From the NCBI GenBank assembly GCA_022414725.1, contig CM039464.1:52346026-52410025 (forward strand): DNA of 64,000 bases, read 5' to 3'. The notes beneath the pieces were generated by a model. The model was given only the letters and a program-made list of their open reading frames with translations. It did not search any database and was not told the DNA's origin. A program made the position numbers and the translations under genes. Shown here in pieces: positions 62,331-64,000 of the stretch (within the stretch, counting starts at the first letter, position 1; each line of letters starts with the position of its first letter). This DNA is from Microglena sp. YARC (lineage: Eukaryota > Chlorophyta > Chlorophyceae > Chlamydomonadales > Chlamydomonadaceae).

Positions 62331-62354
62331 AGCGGTGACCCAAGGGTCACCGCT
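62331..62354. repeat. Short perfect inverted repeat
   Basis: An 11-bp arm (agcggtgaccc), a 2-nt spacer and its exact reverse complement. It sits in a GC-rich stretch (62300-62680) with repeated 'ccagcgccagcggtgg' words. No role can be assigned. Confidence 0.75.
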
Positions 62355-62921
62355 GGCGTCGGTCCGGGCGTAGAAACTGAAAAAAGCGGGGGGAAAAGCG
62401 AGGAAAGCTTGGGAAAGCTGGAGTTTCCGCTGGTCCTCGCGCAACTCGGCGCAACCCGGCGCAACCCTCGCCCTCGCCCTCGATGCTGAATTTGTCGGCG
62501 ACCTGTCGCTGACCTGTCCACTTGACTGACAGTTGGGACCAGCGCCAGCGCCAGCGGTGGGCGGTGGACCACGGGAAGACCCTACACCGCCCTAACCCGC
62601 ACCCGCCTACACCTGCTACGCCAGCGAGCTGGCCAGCGGTGGCGGTGGACCAGCGCCAGCGGTGGTCCGAGACACACCTTAGTACATTAGTAGCCACACC
62701 GAAGTGCGTTGTGTTATCCTTTCTTTGAATAGTGTTGCAGAGGTGTACAGAAAGCGTCGCGTCTGGTCGCTTGTGCGCTACACCTGTCGTCTGTGCACCA
62801 TAAGAAGATTCTGTTGATTGACTTCCTATAGTTGCATCGTTATTTTGAAACCGGAGGCGAAGTCTGCTTCTCCAGTCTCGGCTCTGATATTGCGCTAGGT
62901 GCCAGTAGCAATTCCACAGCT

Positions 62922-63545
62922 ATGAAACCCCGGTCCCGAGATGGTTCATTAGCATCCGGAATGGTTTTAAGCTTGCTTCTTATCAGCGTTCTAGGGGCAG
63001 GTGAGAGATTTTCTCGTCTTCATAATGTATGTTCCAGCCGGCATTCGTGGTTCCTCTCCTATTTTCGTCGAGTCCTACTCGTGAGCATTGATGATGATGA
63101 CGATGATGGTGATGGTGATGGTGATGAAGAGGGTGATTATGGTTTGACGGCAAATATACTGATTTGTTAACGCTGCTGCTACCTGACTGCAGCTCCAGTC
63201 GCCCACGGCAAGTTCGTCCAGAACATTCTTGCGCAACCTTCTGAAAGCGTGGCGATATTGTACCTAGGCGAATCATATGAAGGATTCGATCGACCTCTCC
63301 CCTCATGGTGGATCCTTCTCTGCTTATCGAATATGAGCGCAGCTTCAATCGAACCCAGGTGCGATTAGCGAAACCGAAGATCGCCTCCCCTAATTCTTCT
63401 TTTTCTGCCAGGCCCAACATCTGCGCCGTCTACAAATCATATTCACCTCCGACCACCACCCACGGAAATATCTGCCGAAAACTACCTTCCACTGCATCAG
63501 CATCATCACGATGGTTGGCAGGTTCCCTCGATGTCCATGTTGACA
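62922..63545 (+). CDS. Possible secreted or membrane protein, 5' exons (unrecognised)
   Basis: Exon 62922-63000 encodes MKPRSRDGSLASG followed by a hydrophobic MVLSLLLISVLGA (signal peptide or anchor) and ends in GGGGCAG|gtgaga. It joins in phase to 63193-63358, which reads APVAHGKFVQNILAQPSESV, then AILYLGESYEGFDRPLP, up to a CCCAG|gtgcga donor. A third exon from 63413 (tctgccag|gcccaac) could follow. Splice borders are good but the protein is not recognised and the later frame is ambiguous. Confidence 0.4.
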
Positions 63546-63564
63546 TTTGATGCTTGCACCCTAA

Positions 63565-63890
63565 CCCACCCTCCCGATTCCAGCCCCCCCCGTCGACCCT
63601 ACCCCCCCTCCCAAACCCTAAACTCCCAAACCCACACCCAATTCTCATGCATGCCATAAACTCACACGCCTGCATTCTCAAGCACCTCCCACACCCGCAC
63701 TCTTGCACTCCCACCCAACTCCCACACCCACACCCACACCCAATTCTCTTGCATGCCCCAAACTCGCACACCTACAATCTCACCAAACTCCCACAGCCAA
63801 CTCCCATACATGCCCCAAACTTGCACGCCTGCACTCTCACCGAACTCCAACACCTACACCTACACCCGACTCCCACACATTTGCTCACAG
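63565..63890 (+). repeat. CCCACACC/ACTCCCAC-rich minisatellite
   Basis: Degenerate repeats of 'ccccaaactcgcacacctac' and 'tctcaccaaactcccacac' with a period near 60-65 bp, probably intronic to the gene suggested at 62922. Open frames in both directions are compositional. Confidence 0.8.
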
Positions 63891-63951
63891 GCATTCAGCA
63901 TTGCTGGCAACTACTTCCAGAGAGAGGGCCAGCCATTGAGTTGCTATCTAG

Positions 63952-64000
63952 ACAAGTCCTATGCAGCGTCGCAAGCGACGCGGAAAATTGGCGGAGTGTG
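63952..64000 (+). repeat. Fold-back family B, partial copy at window edge
   Basis: It begins 'acaagtcctatgcagcgtcg' and continues through the 'caagcgacgcgg' palindrome to 'ggagtgtg'. It is nearly identical to 18450-18500 inside the element at 18373-18844. The rest is cut off by the window end. Confidence 0.85.

Overview
The window is nuclear DNA from a eukaryote. Its genes are split by GT-AG introns, start codons sit in Kozak-like contexts, and microsatellites, minisatellites and fold-back elements are abundant. There is no sign of operons or ribosome-binding sites. A plant-type phosphoglycerate mutase, plant-like ubiquitin residues (Ser19, Asp24, Ala57) and a relative of the tRNA-modifying enzyme Rit1 (known in plants, algae and fungi) together suggest a microalga, perhaps green or prasinophyte-like. 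That taxonomic guess is inference only.

Layout. 1-5.3 kb: transposon debris, including an inverted duplication, a strong hairpin and possible tyrosine-recombinase remnants, followed by C-rich and CAAAC-rich low-complexity DNA. 5.37-20.42 kb (+): a complete ten-exon gene for 2,3-bisphosphoglycerate-independent phosphoglycerate mutase (551 aa). 21.9-22.1 kb (+): a possible lone terminal exon. 22.5-26.5 kb (-): an intron-rich polyubiquitin gene with seven intact units and a decayed tail after an in-frame TAG. 27.45-27.75 kb (+): a possible small two-exon gene. 28.67-31.37 kb (+): a four-exon gene for a small secreted cysteine-containing protein ending in a Ly6/uPAR-like CC-x5-CN-type motif and a hydrophobic tail. 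32-35.8 kb: repeats and a MITE-like element. 35.9-53.85 kb (-): the 3' part of a gene whose C-terminal domain matches the Rit1 dual-specificity-phosphatase-like domain. One of its introns appears to hold a ~13 kb, 103-bp satellite array and a 1000-N gap. 53.9-62.3 kb: no supportable gene, and the sequence looks error-rich. 62.9-63.6 kb (+): a possible secreted or membrane protein start.

The most striking signal is architectural. At 15 of the 18 splice edges of the phosphoglycerate mutase gene, the end of the exon together with the start of the neighbouring intron is present as extra tandem copies decaying inside the intron, from 1 up to about 19 copies per edge. The same pattern recurs in the Rit1-like gene, and in the polyubiquitin gene whole exon-plus-intron units are duplicated. 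This points to a genome-wide process of tandem duplication across splice junctions that inflates introns.

Quality warning. From about 43.1 kb to about 62 kb the sequence carries random-looking indels, as expected of poorly polished long reads around the gap. Absence of genes there should not be over-interpreted.
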